A stretch of DNA of 64,000 bases from Rotaria socialis (GCA_905331475.1 CAJNYU010003737.1:35787-99786); one strand, 5' to 3'; shown: positions 24,782 to 36,960, numbered from the stretch's first letter. Numbers and translations are program-made. The notes: generated by a model from the letters alone, not told the origin.

Positions 24782-25029
24782 GTAAGTTTGTTTTTCTTTT
24801 TTTTCTCTCTTAATTTCATAAAATACTATTTCTATTACTTTTGTTTTTTGTTCTAGATTCATCTTCATCCTAGTTTTGCTCTTCTGTTCTCTGGTTTTTC
24901 TTTTTTACTTTTCTCCTTTTTTTAAAATAAATAACATGAAGTATTTATTCAACTCATTTCTTTTACTAAATCACTCCTCAATATAGAAGTACACGCCATC
25001 TCTCTCTCTTATCGATTTATTTTTCATTG

Positions 25030-25410
25030 ACTGAAATGTAGGTTGGAAAAGTAAAGAACGAGACACCCATACCCAGGCCGACGATTCCGGTCTCCAGATC
25101 CTGTCGGAACCGGTCTCGAAACGGCTTCTTTCCGGTGATTTCCATCGGTTCCCTAGTCTTTCCCGGCGGATCCTGCAGGAAAGCAATAGGAAGTGGAAGC
25201 AGTATTCCATCCGGAAAAAAACGTTCCCTGAACCCTTAACTTCCCCGCAAATCCAGTCATCGGGAACTCTATGGAACATACAATGATCCTAGAGGAACAG
25301 GAAGGGGGAACTCAGGAATACCAGCGGAAACCTTCACATTTAAAACGGAAAAGCAAAGGATACTGATGGGACAAACCGGAAGCACAACAAAACCCACGAT
25401 TCTGCATCCT
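25030..25410. repeat. GC-rich degenerate repeat block
   Basis: A local jump in GC with many short palindromic words (CCGGT, GGATCC, CGGAT). It shares words such as AGATCCTGTCG with the elements at 15.6 kb and 63.4 kb. Open frames across it are interrupted and lack domains. It is best read as a decayed non-coding element of a dispersed family. Confidence 0.5.
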
Positions 25411-25864
25411 GAAACAAATATGAAAGATATACGAAGATCATTAATGATTAGGTTTTTATTCAGAAACAGAACTGAGAGATTTTCGATAAATTCGTTAGAA
25501 TTTTTGTAAAGCATCTAGATTACGAAGTATTCAATCTGTGATACCGTTTGAAAGGTTTCAATTGTCTCCGCATATTTTAACTGGAAAACGTTTTCGTTTT
25601 CTACAATCTTCAATGTAACTCATCAGTTAAATAAAACTTGAACAATGACAACATTAACATTTTAATACTGACTTATATGTTTAAGTAGTGTGTTACTGTT
25701 TAATTATCTATCTATCTACCTCACTTCTGTTTATTAGTGATATTGTTCTTGATCGAAAACAAAAACTATAGCAAATACACTGCGAAAAATTAATTGTCAA
25801 AAACTCATTCATTGCGTCAGCTTCAACGTTTGTTGGGTTATATCACCTAAATGAATTGATAATA

Positions 25865-25865
25865 N
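25865..25865. other. Ambiguous base (n)
   Basis: The only undetermined base in the window, in AT-rich intergenic DNA. It marks a sequencing or assembly uncertainty. Confidence 0.95.
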
Positions 25866-25944
25866 GTAGAGGATCTTTGACATGAATTCATCTTTTATCA
25901 CCTACTATATATATCCATAGGTGCTATTTATTATTCATTTCTAT

Positions 25945-26100
25945 GCTTCGAAGGATACGAATAAGTAGACCAGAGAATCCCAGTACTGAATCTGGGTATG
26001 ATGAAAGCCGGGTAGTATCGGGTATCCGGTATGGCCGAACCCGGGTAGTACTGACCCGAACTACCCAGTTTGTACCCGGGCTCGGTGCATGCCTACTTGT
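25945..26100. repeat. GC-rich palindromic block built on CCGGGTA/TACCCGG
   Basis: Contains two copies of CCGGGTAGTA and several inverted TACCCGGG/CCCGGGTA words within about 150 nt. Both strands are open over about 190 nt, which is typical of palindromic non-coding DNA. No protein domain was recognised. Confidence 0.5.
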
Positions 26101-26349
26101 AATCTTTACGATCGATTGCACAACAGTCAATTAAACCATCAAAAGACCACTTTATGTAGTGAGCGGGAGGTTAAATTTTACAAAAAGAAATGAAATTTAT
26201 TTGATCTCGATTGCTTACCAATTGTCTATTTCTTACGAATAACAAAAATGACTATAAATAGCAATGATTTTTAACGTTAGAAATCATTCCCCATCTTTCT
26301 TTCTCTTCTTCTTACTATATTACATGTATATTTTATTTTTTAACTATTT

Positions 26350-26760
26350 TAGCTTGTATTCATACTGGCCATTGTTCAATATCACAGGTAAGTATTAGTT
26401 TTTAGTTTTTTTATTTTATTTTTTTGTTGTCTCAGCTTTTTATCCCATTTATTTATTTTAATTTTATATAATGATAATTGTCTTTCTATTATCTATTTTA
26501 GTGACACAAAAAGTAAGTATACTTTTGTATATTTAACACGCCCTACGGAGGCCTTCCATGCATCGGCGTGAAACTGGCCAAGTCTATCTTGGTGCCCATA
26601 GCAAGTACAGGCCGCATATAGATCTCTCTTTTGTAGGTCCTATACACGTTAGATCTATGCCTGCACGTGAAGAGCCTTGGCTCTCTATGGCCCCACCAAG
26701 GTAGTTCTTGGTCGCGCGAGCAACTATAACTGGTAAGCAAAAAAAAACAAAATTTTCATT
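26350..26760. other. Unresolved patch with exon-like pieces and a GC-richer block
   Basis: On the plus strand, short segments bounded by TTTTAG and GTAAGT (26353-26388 and near 26502-26513) look like micro-exons. A GC-richer block at 26538-26735 has open frames in two minus-strand frames. I recognise no product. It could be a decayed gene or a short repeat. Confidence 0.3.
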
Positions 26761-26948
26761 CCAATCAATTCGTTTCTTTTCATTTAGCAAATAAAGAAAA
26801 GATGAAGAAAAGAAACATATAACGTAATCTTATATTTTAGCTTTTTTCTTTTCTTTGAAGCGAAAGAGTAAAAGAAAATTTATTTATTTTTGTTCATTTA
26901 TTTCAAAGTATAGAAAAAGAAACGAACAAAGATAACAGCTGACAAGTC

Positions 26949-27862
26949 TTATTCGATAGAAAATCGTTGAACACGACTATTATCATAATCGCTGACATAG
27001 AGATTACCATGTCGATCGAAAGACAAACCAAAGGGGCTGTCGAACTGATTTGCTCCTGCTCCTTCGCCATTTCCACCCACAATTAGAGTGCCTTGTTTCT
27101 TGTCTTCTTGAGTCCAACGCATTACACGATGATTCCCCATGTCTGCTACATAGAGTGTACCCAACGTATCAACGAAGATTCCTCGAGGATAAGACAATTG
27201 TGTCAGAGCATTCCCTTGGCCTTGACCTCCAGCTACTACAATACCTTCTTTTGCACCTTTATTCAATTTCATTACACGATGATTGCGGTTGTCTGACACG
27301 TAGACATTTTGTTGTCGATCGACAAAGAGATATGTCGGTCTATTGAGTTGATTGGGTTCATCCCCATAGCCATTTCCACCAGCTACGAGAGTGCCATTCT
27401 TCTCACCCAATTGATATCGTCTTACTTCATGTTTTCCCCAGTCAGAGACGTAGAGATATCTCTGTTCATCCATTGTTAATCCAAAACATTGGATGTTGTC
27501 GATGAGTATTTCACCTTGTGTTGTACCACTACGACGAGACCATCTTACAACTCGTTTATTCCCTCGATCGCAAATAATGAGACTATCCGTCTCTTTGTCA
27601 ATTAAGACATCTCGTGGACCATTCAATTGATGTAATCCATTTCCTTCGCCTTTACCACCGGCAACAACTTGTCCATTCGTTGCATCATCGTTCTTCCATT
27701 GCATGATACGATGATTGTAGTAGTCAACAATAACCACTGTTTGATCATCATCAACGAAGAGACCATAAGGGCTGATGAGTTGATCAGTGTCATCCCCTCT
27801 CCCGTAACCTCCAGCAATAGTCACTCCGGTTTGTTTCCATGTAGCATTAGCAGGAATATTAA
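26949..27862 (-). CDS. NHL-repeat beta-propeller protein (C-terminal exon)
   Basis: The exon begins after a minus-strand acceptor at 27862 and runs about 300 codons to the stop at 26949. It is made of about five to six NHL repeats with the recurring pattern G-GNG-x-G-x-x-x-NQL-x-x-P-x-G-[IL]-F-V-D and LYVSD-x-x-NHRVM-[RK]-W. Such six-bladed propellers bind proteins, carbohydrates or RNA; without the N-terminal exon the role cannot be told. The sequence ANATWKQTGVTIAGG just before the first repeat suggests a stalk or linker, so an upstream exon with a signal peptide or another domain is expected. I could not place it in the next 600 nt. The gene may be 5'-truncated, since the next recognisable item upstream is a broken transposon. 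Confidence 0.75.
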
Positions 27863-28484
27863 CTAGAAGATAAAGGGTAAGAATAAAAGGAAATCTCTCT
27901 CTTTCTCTCTCGATTATGGGTGGTATATGAAATAATTTCGAAAGTATCGAGTAAAATTCTTTGAATAGATCATTCTTTTTTTCTAGAAATTCCTCAGAAT
28001 AAATTTTTTCTATACTGGAAGATTATTCTATAGAAAGAATCACACCCTATAGCATATCGTTCTCTGAAGCGTATTTAAATTCTATATTTTTGTAGAAACA
28101 TATAATATTAAATGCTCTCTTTTTTGCAATTATATCATTGTGTCTTGTTAACATCTATGTTTAAAAGATTTTTTCCATCAAAATAGTTCTATAGACATTT
28201 ATCTTTTGCTTTGTTTCTGAGATGTTATGTACATGAGTCTATATTTTCTATGAACAGACAAACATATAATATATAACGATTTATTTCTTATATGCGACTC
28301 ATATATGAATATTAGAAATTTGTTAATGTACAATTTCGATGTTTCGTATATGAGCTTATTATACGCGTTGTATTATTTTCCTATGATCAAAATATTTTTG
28401 CTAGCCTTTTTCGTTCTCTTAACCCACACCACTACGATTCAGTTTTCTTAGAAACTTCTTTGAAATATTCATTTTTGTGATGGC
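27863..28484. other. Gap between the NHL exon and the piggyBac relic
   Basis: AT-rich sequence with no coding exon recognised, although the NHL protein should continue here. Confidence 0.4.
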
Positions 28485-29276
28485 ATGGCAGGCTTTCGTC
28501 CAAGCAATATATTCCTGGGCAAGTACGGCGTCAAAATTTACAAACTGGCGGCTGCCAATGGATACACCTGGAATTATATAATCTACTTCGGCCAACGAGA
28601 TTCAATGGCTGGCCTTGGGCGTGATCGAACAGTGGTGATGCATTTATTGGGTGATCTTGAGGGATGTTATCGAACCGTGGTACCTGACAACTTCTTTACC
28701 AGCATTCCTCTGGCAAAGCATTTGTTAGAACATGATACGTATCTTATTGGGACACTGAGAAGTAATCGTACCGGATCAGGCAGCGAAGTTGCTCAAAAGC
28801 GTCTTCGACGTGGTGAAGTTTACGAACTTCAGAATAAAGAAGGCGTAAAATTAATCATGTGAAAAGACAAAAAGAACGTCTTGATGATATCCACAAGACC
28901 GTCGGATTCAGCAACTGTGGTAGATACTGGAAATATCAATAGTAAAAATGAACACATCATAAAGTCACAAGTTGTACTGGATTACAATGACGGAAGAATA
29001 TGTACTGATTTATCTGATCAGCTATCATTATATTACACGTGCCTCAGGCGGTCAATAAATTGGTACCGAAAGGTAGCATTTGAATTAGTTTTTGGGACGA
29101 CACTAGTAAATAGCTATTTGATATACAAGAAAAACTACGCAGCAAGCAATGTGGCCATTCTGCAATTTCGTGAAAGTCTTGTCCAATCTTTACTGCTTGG
29201 TATCCCATTCGAGAAGCTGAAGCCGGGTGTGACCAATCACATAACATCACTCTCTCAAGCAGGTAGTCATCAATAG
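28485..29276 (+). pseudogene. PiggyBac-like transposase (DDE_Tnp_1_7), 5'-truncated with an internal stop
   Basis: One reading frame from 28485 to 29276 matches the C-terminal two thirds of piggyBac-type transposases: GKYGVKIYKL, VVMHLLGDLEGCYRTVVPDN (catalytic Asp in PDNFFTS), LIGTLRSNR, RRGEV, then VVLDYNDGRICTDLSDQLSL with the third Asp region, and INWYRKVAFELVFGTTLVNS. A TGA at 28860-28862 sits where the family has Trp before KDK, so a single G-to-A change explains it. The N-terminal third with the first catalytic Asp is missing upstream. No terminal repeat or TTAA duplication was identified. It is a dead copy; a domesticated gene is unlikely with these defects. Confidence 0.8.
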
Positions 29277-29299
29277 GATATCATCTGTATCCTCTCTGC

Positions 29300-30500
29300 T
29301 CCCTCTGTTCGGTGGTATATATATACCTCTACCTAAGAAGGAAGAGGCGGTTCAGTTAATAATAATAAATAAAGACACGAAAGGTAGAGAAAACCGTTAC
29401 AACTGACAACCCTGGCAAACGGACCCTTGCAAATTTTTGTTCGAAGGAGATCCTTTCAATATTTAATAACAACACCAACACCTCAAATGATAATAATGTG
29501 AAAAATGACTATGGCGATCAAATATCCACAATAAATGTGAAGCAGCAACTGGGATGCAGACTTTATATGATATCTGGCCTCCTCAACAGAGTAGGCGGTG
29601 CGGTCTCTGGTGGACAAACGTTGACAAATAGATGTCAAAAATTAGACAAAATTGAATAATATTATGAATTAAATAAATTGAATAAATGAATAGAATGAAT
29701 TAAAAATAAATTGAATCAAATAAATTAGAATAAAAATATGAATTAAACGAAATTGATTAATTAATAGAATTACAATTGCGAGAACGACCTACCGAGCGCA
29801 TGATATCGACTCAACTGTCTGAGAAGAATGACTTGGAAGTTCCTACTTCTATTGCGTGGCTTTTTATCGGATGGCATCTTCGTCCATTGCTATGAAGTAA
29901 CAGCCATTAATGAAAATTGATCGCACGAAAATATTCACATAAATCAAAATAAGAAAAATGTCCAAAAAGAATGGTCAGAGAAAATGATTTTAAGAACACT
30001 GAAGCTTCGTCAAGAGACAAGAGAAATATTTAAAATAAATTCTTAAAAAGTACTTATGAAGAATATTATAACAAGACAATTGAAGACTAATGAATGCTCA
30101 AATGATGGCAAACGAAATTATATTTCAACCGACTAGTACAACAAAAACAAAAATGAAAATAAAACTGAATTCTTTGTTATAAAGTAGAAATAAAATGTTT
30201 TTAAATTGATTGTTTAACGAAAGTGTTTGTTGTCTCTTTCCCGTGACATAATTAGATTTTTTTGTATTCTTTTGTTCGCTCAGAAGAGCTCTAGTTTCAG
30301 TGGGGGGATATTGTAACGGTATTTACCGTTACAGCTCACTTTATGTACTTTATCCTCCTCGCTGTATCCTATGTTTGTGCATTGACCTGATGAACTCTCA
30401 TTGTTCTATTGCGTGACCGTCCCCTCTTTGTCTATATCCGCCCAAGTGTGATCGCTCTCGCGTATATAAGGGAATGTAGCTAAAGGAAATGCACGACTAG
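29300..30500 (+). mobile_element. LTR-retrotransposon remnant (partial LTRs, no pol)
   Basis: A 5' LTR end is suggested at 29401: CCGTTACA, preceded by a TATA-like run near 29311 and AATAAA near 29365, and followed by a possible primer-binding region (TGGCAAACGGACC). At 30296-30311 there is a polypurine tract (AGTGGGGGG) followed by TGTAACGG at 30312, the inverted match of CCGTTACA. The internal stretch is only about 910 nt and carries no gag or pol. The 5' LTR is cut at its left side by the piggyBac relic, and the 3' LTR seems to lack its right end, so the two cannot be aligned. Other explanations remain possible. Confidence 0.45.
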
Positions 30501-30957
30501 AGATGTGCAGATGGCACAATACACCATCATGCCGACGGGCATAGGTGACACTCTCTATGTTCGTCACAACTGGTCCGAAGGAGACGGGAGTGGACCGAAC
30601 ACGACGGCACTGCAGTGTCGAGACGATCCGTGGCACAGGTCTAACTGATCCTGACTGATGTTCAAAAATCCGCCTGAAAGAGCCTGGTCCCAATGGGGCC
30701 AGCGTCAGCTTTCAAACCGACGAGAGCCGATACTTTTCTTTTTGTTTTTTTTATTAGATGAGAATCGGTTCTGTGTACATACAAAAGAAAAACAATATAA
30801 TTATACATCACAAATAGCAATGCGTGGTGTACACAATATATATATAAATACAGAACAAATATCATGAATGAGAAAATACATTTTTACTTGTTCTGTATCT
30901 CACGATTCATACGTACAACAAGTAACTAGATGGCATTCGAGTTTCACTCTTATACGA

Positions 30958-31757
30958 AATGCGGTGCGAAGCACGAGCCAAGTACACGAAAAAATAAAAA
31001 GTTTAACGGAAAAAGAACAAGCAATCTTAAAATTAATTAGACATTGTTTTGACCTGATTAGTTTCATATTCGCTTGGAATATACGCCTTTTCCTGCCTTC
31101 AGCAGTTGTAATAAAAAATAAAATAAAAAAGTTTCAATGGAGCAGATGATCGAAATTTCAAATACACTCAGCGCTGCTATTGTTGAATCTATCACTACGA
31201 GAACTCCTCTATCAAGGCTTATGAGTGTGTTCTTATAGAACGATTTCGATTGATCATTTAAATATATCTATGATTTATTATGTAGTTTTAGTTGTGAATG
31301 AATAGACTAATGGCTAGTATTTTTTCCTTACATCATTTTAATCATCTCGAATCTTGAAAACGAGAAGCCATTTCAAAATTGTCTTTTTTGGAACGAGTTA
31401 TTTGTGATTTTCTGGCCTTGAGATCATCATGACAGATAATGTCCTGATATAATGTGCACGTATAGTTCCAAAGAAGAAGAAACGAAAAATCGGTCTTAGC
31501 TTCTCGACTTTCATTTCTTAGTGGAAATGACTTCGCTATTTATGTATAAGAATTTAAAACGAAAAGTTTCTACTGAGCAGCTGATCGAATTTCAAATACT
31601 ACTTAAGTAACCATTAACAATTGCATCACTGTGAAAACTCCATGTATGTCTAGCGACATGTTTCGTAAGAACGATTTCGATTGAACGTACTCAAGTTAGA
31701 AAGAAACAAAAAAAAGCTCGCGACGGACTACCAGAATCCTGTGCTTCGCACCGCATT
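30958..31757. mobile_element. Inverted-repeat element with 17-bp perfect ends, 800 bp
   Basis: AATGCGGTGCGAAGCAC at 30958-30974 is matched exactly in inverted orientation by GTGCTTCGCACCGCATT at 31741-31757. No transposase or ORF is inside. A direct repeat of about 120 nt (31129-31253 and 31564-31684) lies within it. It looks like a non-autonomous DNA transposon with a duplicated core. Confidence 0.55.
31129..31684. repeat. Diverged direct repeat, two units of about 120 nt
   Basis: Unit 1 (31129-31253) and unit 2 (31564-31684) both start AAGTTTC, share GAGCAG, TGATCG and AATTTCAAATAC, and end with AACGATTTCGATTGA. They are head to tail, about 310 nt apart. Confidence 0.6.
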
Positions 31758-33076
31758 AATTACGAATACATAATATGTACTATTTAAAACAGAAAAAGCA
31801 CATTAAAAAGTAATAGATGAAGTTTACATTGATATATGTACAAAAGATATTCAAATTCATAAATCTGCACTCAGATATAGTATGGTTTGCTGGATGATTT
31901 CAATCGCAGAAGTCATATTGATTCAGTCATATCATATTCTCAATCAGCACACTTCTCTTTTATTGAAGATTAGCCTTCAAGCGTTACAGCAGTATGTGTA
32001 TTCATACGCAGCTATTTATTCTATACTTTATTTTGGATTACTTTTATAAGCAATCTGTAGAATTATTTCTGTATGCATGTAACTCTACAATCTTTCTTTT
32101 TCAAGAGATTGGACGTAAAGATTCACTAGCATTCTATACATATATACGAATATTATGTATACATTAATAAATAATAATGAAGACTTACAATTCTCCTACT
32201 TGTGTTGGAAATAAGTTTGCGTTTTTTTCTTTTTTTATTTCATAGTATAAATCAATAGAATACTGAAATGCATTCACGCTCAACGTCACTCTATTATTTT
32301 TATGAAAAGGATGTCACTCTTTCTTTAATCCCTCTTCCAAATCTTTTTTAGGATTCATTACTGCTGATGGATATTCTAAAGTTGCTGAGATTAATATTTG
32401 TGTGACGAGGTGTGAAATGTTGATCACTTAAGAGAAAAATTGAAAAACTGTTTTTTTAAAGATGACTTTGAACGCTCATCTCGGGTACTCTGGATAAGAA
32501 AATTACGCGAATGATCGAGTGTTAATTTGTCGAGCACTTTCTTCATAATATTATAAACGAATAAAAGAAGTTTATTTTTGAATTTTCGATTAAACATATA
32601 ATCGTAGTAGTAAATTTTCAGCTAGTTCAAATTGCTAGAGCATGAAATACTAGCGTAGTATCGGACTAAGAAGATATTCATGTTATTAATCGATAGCTCT
32701 ATTGACCTAATTTAAATTTAGACTTACTAATTTCTTACTTTGATGCACGCCATTTTTATATGATGTGATCACATTTAGCTGATGCTGTACTATTATATTT
32801 CATCCCTATATATAATGATGGAAACTCATTTTTGCAAAGATAAATCTTACAATAACAAAGAACCTATCACGGTTGATTGCAGTAATAAAACAAATTATTC
32901 ACTTTCTCATGATTCAACTATGAAATTATTTTTCTTTTCTGTGATTTGTCGTCGAGGTCCATCGCATGGCAACTATTTATGAAAGGTAACTCATGTAAAT
33001 GCACGATTATTTACAAAAGACTTACAATCTCACACCCTCAAGTAACCGCAAACTTTGCTCTTTTCGGATCATTTCA
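31758..33076. other. Intergenic, no gene recognised
   Basis: AT-rich. It presumably holds the promoter of the F-box gene. Short frames only. Confidence 0.45.
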
Positions 33077-35950
33077 ATGAACCGCTGCCTTCTCGATGTT
33101 CTACCAGCTGAGATATTTCATATTATTTTTAACTATTTTTGGGCACACGAAATTTTCACAATATTTTCCGATGTAAGCCCTTACCTCAATGCTGTTTTAG
33201 TTTCCTATTCCAGCTATCAAGTTAACTTTCGATCAATCCTAAAGCCCCATTTTGACCATATCTGTCGTGTTCTGCGACCAGATCAAATTCTTTCACTAAT
33301 ACTTTCTGACTCCTATGGTACACCACACCAATCTGAACTATTCTTATCTCATTATCGAGCTGATTCATTCACTCGACTTCGATCACTTACATTGGACAAA
33401 ATTGAAACGAAATCGTTGGTCATCATTCTTCGCCAAATACAGAAACTAAATCGACATGTCCGACTTTCATTGCACAATTGTGATATCAGTCCACTAGTTT
33501 CGATTGAAATATCATCTCAACTACAATCGTTGAAAATCGGCAGTAGCAATTCAAAAAAATCGAGAGTTCCACTATCGGTATTCAACACCAAAAGTTCAAC
33601 ACTACCTACTGATGATTTTGAGCATATTTGTGAAAATGCATCGCAACTTCAATCGCTACATGTTCGATGTGATGATACGATCGCAATCATTCGTTCTTTG
33701 TTGAAATTACCTCAGCTTACTCGTCTTGTTCTTGAAATTACAGGTAAACACGGCTGGACTATGTAAAACGGATAGAAATAAAGTGAACGATTGCTTTCAA
33801 ATATATTTAGAAAAAATACTTTGATAAAAATCTGGATCAATTTCAATTTGCAACAGATCACTGTGTTTTGCATCGATGTTTTTAGCGTATATACTCCTGG
33901 GGAAAATAAAGACAACCGTTTATTTTTCCCAGAGGCAACTATATGCATGATTTAGGTCAAAACTTTGGCCTGACGTTTTTTTCAGATTAACATACATTTA
34001 GATGCAAAAGTGACCTTGTTGCCGGTTTGAAGTTAAAGAATTAGAATTGAATTTCTAATTTTACACAATTTTTATAGGATTTTTCACTAATTTAAAAAAA
34101 GCAACACTCGATCTACTCTCATAGAATAAAATGAAGTTATCGCACTGTCTGATTGAGTATAAGATTTCGAATAAATTCATATAAGATACAAAAGCTGTAA
34201 ACAAGATCCTTTATTATAAATTCGTAGAGCCCATAGATACTTATTTTGAATCCAAAATTATAGAAGAATGACTATGTATATATTGATTATTTCTTAATAA
34301 ATAATCGGAAGCTGAATAAATCCCGATATGATTTTCATCTTAGATTGGCTATCTATGAAATACATCCAATATTTACTTTTAAATCTGGTTCATCTCAAAC
34401 ATTTTGAGCTACATGCTGCAGAAGGGGCTATTTATTTGGCAAATGGGACAATGTGGGAAAATATCACTGGTTCACTCAACACGTTCAACTTCATTTTTTA
34501 TGCGAAACTAGTAGAAGCTGAAAAAACTCTAGACACATTCAGATCTCCGTTTTGGCTCGAAAAGCGTTGGTTTGTAGCCTATGAGTACGATTGTTTGTTT
34601 TCAGTACCGCGTTTCTCTAAGAGATATTGCAATGTCAATTTTCAGCGCCCCATCTATTCGACAGCAATTGATGACAAAATATTTCTCGATAAGATAACTA
34701 TTCTTGAACTGTCGGAACCATTGATTGGTATGAAACGTCGTTTTGCTCATGTCCGAACGTTAAAAGTCAATTGTACCGTTCAGATGGAAACTCTCTCGTC
34801 TATCATCGATGTAAATCGAATAGAACATTTAATTTTGTCTTGCCCACCCTTGCACTCACTACCAATTATGAGTCAATTGTTGAAAATGAAATGTCTTCAA
34901 AAATTGTCCATAATAACAAATCCATTTGAGCTTCTTATACAACTCAGAGGAGTGCAATTTAGAAACATTAGAACACTCAATATTGATTACAATTTCGTTC
35001 TTGTAAAAAGATGTTGGTTTAAACAATTATTTTATAGCTTCCCATGCGTTGAACGTTTACATATAAAATCTATCAGTAAAGCAAATGTGATCTGTATGAT
35101 TAATGGATTTAAACATCTTTCAAACGCATCCTTCTCTCTTGATTCTTTGTCCGACATAGATGAAATAAATTGGGTTGCTCAACCTGAACAGGCTCTTCGT
35201 GGGGCATGGAGGTTGACGAGTCATAATTATACTTGTCGATACGAGCATTCATATCTTGATGTGTGGATAAATAAACAGGTGAGTCAGTTCCATTTATAAA
35301 ACTGTTGGCTGTTTTATCAATGTGATTAAAATTAGGTACCGCAATTTTTTTCGATACATTATTGGCTAGAAACAATCGATGACTGTTGTTATACAATTCA
35401 ATCGACTCGCAAACCACTGATGATCCAAATGATGCTTTATATGTGTGCATTTATTTCAGTCTTATTCAGTCTTGGTGTACTCAAAATAGTAGAAATTGTT
35501 TGTAACTGTCACCTGAACTCTTTCTTATATTGTTCCATATGTGGTACGATAGGTTTAATTAATGTGTGCACAAAATACTTTTATAAATGTTCTATATTGA
35601 TGATAATTCTGGCAATGTTACTTATCAGCGATATCGCTCTGCGTCCGATCAATAATACATATCATTCTTCAGTTTTCTATAGTATTGGTCGCTTTTTTTG
35701 TGAACAAAATATGACAATCGCGTGTAAATCAAATGTTTTATTGGTTCACACTTATCCATGTGTTCACGCATACATACATTACTATATCAAGGATTCATTA
35801 ATCTGCGGCTTTAACTTCTTCCCCTATTCGTACCTTGTGGGAATTATTACTTGCCCTGTCGTGATTTCGTACATAGGTTTCAGTATGATACTCAATGGAT
35901 CTATTCACGTCCTACATACAATGTTCTCTGGTATTATCCACTACTTTTAA
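33077..35950 (+). CDS. F-box/LRR-like protein with C-terminal multi-TM tail
   Basis: Three exons (33077-33743, 34344-35278, 35336-35950) join in frame and give 738 aa. The N-terminus is an F-box (LDVLPAEIFHIIFNYF), the Skp1-binding motif of SCF ubiquitin ligases. About 450 residues of irregular leucine-rich sequence follow (SLTLDKI, LQSLKIGS, LQSLHVRC, LTRLVLEIT, LEHLILSC). Unexpectedly the last exon continues in phase into about 200 residues with three or four hydrophobic helices (MMLYMCAFISVLFSLGVLKI, SILMIILAMLLISDIA, YLVGIITCPVVISYIGFSMI). The open frame of 615 nt is long for this AT-rich DNA. Either the protein is a membrane-anchored F-box protein, or the last exon belongs to a second gene. 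An upstream in-frame Met at 32999 is possible. The first intron is about 600 nt. Confidence 0.62.
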
Positions 35951-36901
35951 AATGACTGAAAATCGGCTGAATAGAGTAGCTGTAGCTTGCGCTTCAAGTC
36001 ATCTTACTAATTGCTGCCGCTAGCTCGTTTTTCCCTCAGCGCAATGCACACTTGTTTAAATTGAAATCGATGAGAACGGAACTTGTAGATTTTATTTCCG
36101 CTTAAACCACCACCAACGGCGTACATCTCGGCAACTAGTGTGACAATATTTGTGCAAACAATATTGTCTACTATGTGTAATGCAACGGCGATAGATTTTA
36201 GAAATGAGGTTTTTCATTCTATTTTAAACACGATTCATTTGACGAAACTTCCATTGTAACCTGTTTTTTGAAATAGATATCAAAGCATTAACTGCATATG
36301 ACAAATATCTAATGTTATTCTGTTCAATCACTATCTATATGAAACCTTCACTTATTATAAAATCTCGAAAGTACATGGTGTTGACTTGTTTCTATATATC
36401 TCTCTCGAATAGTGTTTTCTCGCTTTGTTTCAACAAAATATAAATGCATTTTCTTACAACAATCTTTAGTTCAATTATTATGATCAGTACAGTTATTTTT
36501 TGACGCTAATTATCGTAAGACTTTATCTCAAGACAAGAGTTTGTGTTGAACTAGATGAATCATCACAGCTCAGACATAAAAATTCAATCAACATCAGCAA
36601 CTTTTCTTATTTTTCCAGGCGCAAATATTTATCGTTTCACATAACACACTTAAATGGCAGCGACCATTTGCGCAGACAAAAATCAATAGAAAAAAGAACA
36701 GAAAGCGGGCCATTTTTATGGCTGCCAGGGAATGTTTTTTTATTTTTCTATTTCATTAGTACAATAATGCCAATATTCAGACGAATTTATGCTTAATCAA
36801 CAAATATTGAATATTATTTTGTTCCATTAGTAATATTATCATGAAACGGTTTTGTTCAATATCGATATTCTGAGTAACCTAAATCAGAGGGTTCTAAATC
36901 T

Positions 36902-36960
36902 TGAGGGTGTGGGTGTGTGAATGTGACGGTATTCTTAACCCAACCACACCCACACCCTCA
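36902..36960. repeat. Perfect 16-bp hairpin made of TGTGGG-like units
   Basis: TGAGGGTGTGGGTGTG at 36902-36917 and its exact inverse CACACCCACACCCTCA at 36945-36960 are separated by 27 nt. Confidence 0.75.

Noticed and set aside
26543-26790. Two overlapping minus-strand frames over a GC-richer block
   Set aside because: Neither has a domain. I kept the block only as an unresolved region.
30406-30693. 95-codon minus-strand frame next to the LTR remnant
   Set aside because: It lies across the proposed LTR and adjoining GC-richer DNA, without any domain.
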